From positions 1 through 5,242 of the forward strand of contig CAIJEA010000091.1 in the NCBI GenBank assembly GCA_903819605.1: DNA of 5,242 nucleotides, given 5' to 3'. The position numbers and the translations under genes are program-made. Every line of letters starts with the position of its first letter. The stretch's first letter is position 1. Shown piece by piece: positions 5,182-5,242 of the stretch. The notes beneath the pieces were generated by a model, which saw only the letters and a program-made list of their open reading frames with translations, did no database searches and was not told the DNA's origin. Source of the stretch: an uncultured cyanobacterium (GTDB lineage: Bacteria > Cyanobacteriota > Cyanobacteriia > Pseudanabaenales > Pseudanabaenaceae).

Positions 5182-5242
5182 AAAGAGGACGCGAAGCTTC
5201 CTCTTTTTAATTAATTGGGTTTAAAACGACGACTGGTTGAAG
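5146..5242. repeat. Perfect 44-bp inverted repeat at the right window edge
   Basis: Positions 5146-5189 and 5199-5242 are exact reverse complements (44 of 44) around the 9-nt loop CGCGAAGCT. The left arm contains the truB codons for LQPVVVLNPIN and the stop; the right arm therefore repeats them on the minus strand (5242 down to 5207), ending at the window edge. The match has not broken when the window ends, so the true arm may be longer. Its inner 10 bp per arm form a normal-looking terminator; the outer 34 bp per arm exceed what a terminator needs. Snap-back copying or an assembly fold-back fits well; a real duplication in a convergent neighbour is the alternative. Confidence 0.95.
5180..5208 (+). 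terminator. truB: Intrinsic terminator of truB
   Basis: AAAAAGAGGA (5180-5189) pairs with TCCTCTTTTT (5199-5208) around the loop CGCGAAGCT, in which GCGAAGC can form a mini-hairpin. The stem begins in the truB stop codon and ends in a run of five T, giving the usual A-tract, GC core, U-tract architecture; symmetry would let it work in both directions. If the outer palindrome is an artefact, this core could still be the real terminator, although the part of the right arm copied from the left would then be unreliable. Confidence 0.72.

Overview
The window looks like chromosomal DNA from a low-GC cyanobacterium. Six perfect copies of the palindrome GCGATCGC (HIP1, the hallmark repeat of many cyanobacterial genomes) lie in 5.2 kb, all inside genes, along with many near-copies. 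The ComFB-family gene and the cyanobacterial style of the TruB, phosphatase and amidase proteins agree with this. A Pseudanabaena- or Nostoc-like source is a guess; genus cannot be fixed from this sequence alone.

Layout. Positions 1-780 are almost gene-free. They hold a possible C-terminal tail of an upstream gene (1-45), nested short hairpins (21-76), a strong intrinsic terminator (about 131-170), a perfect 20-bp inverted repeat (421-476) and AT-rich leader DNA with a candidate promoter (687-715). A 372-residue protein with two ComFB units follows on the plus strand (781-1899). Converging on it after 9 bp is yidD on the minus strand (1909-2154). Divergent from yidD is an N-carbamoylputrescine amidase gene, aguB (2217-3071), which converges after 19 bp on a PPP-type metallophosphoesterase gene (3091-3864, minus, TTG start). 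A 408-bp AT-rich gap separates that gene from truB (4273-5181, plus). The window ends in a terminator hairpin whose arms extend into a perfect 44-bp palindrome copying the end of truB.

How the genes relate. There is no operon: neighbours alternate in strand, so each gene probably has its own promoter. The functions are separate: a likely cyclic-dinucleotide-responsive ComFB protein (competence, pili or cell size in relatives), membrane protein insertion (YidD), putrescine synthesis (AguB), a phosphatase of unknown substrate, and tRNA pseudouridine-55 formation (TruB). I do not see a defence system, CRISPR array, transposase or biosynthetic cluster.

Most worth a second look: the palindrome at the right edge, which may be an assembly or amplification fold-back; the tandem-unit ComFB protein; and the heptamer GCGAAGC, which recurs in three of the noncoding palindromes and which I did not find in the genes.
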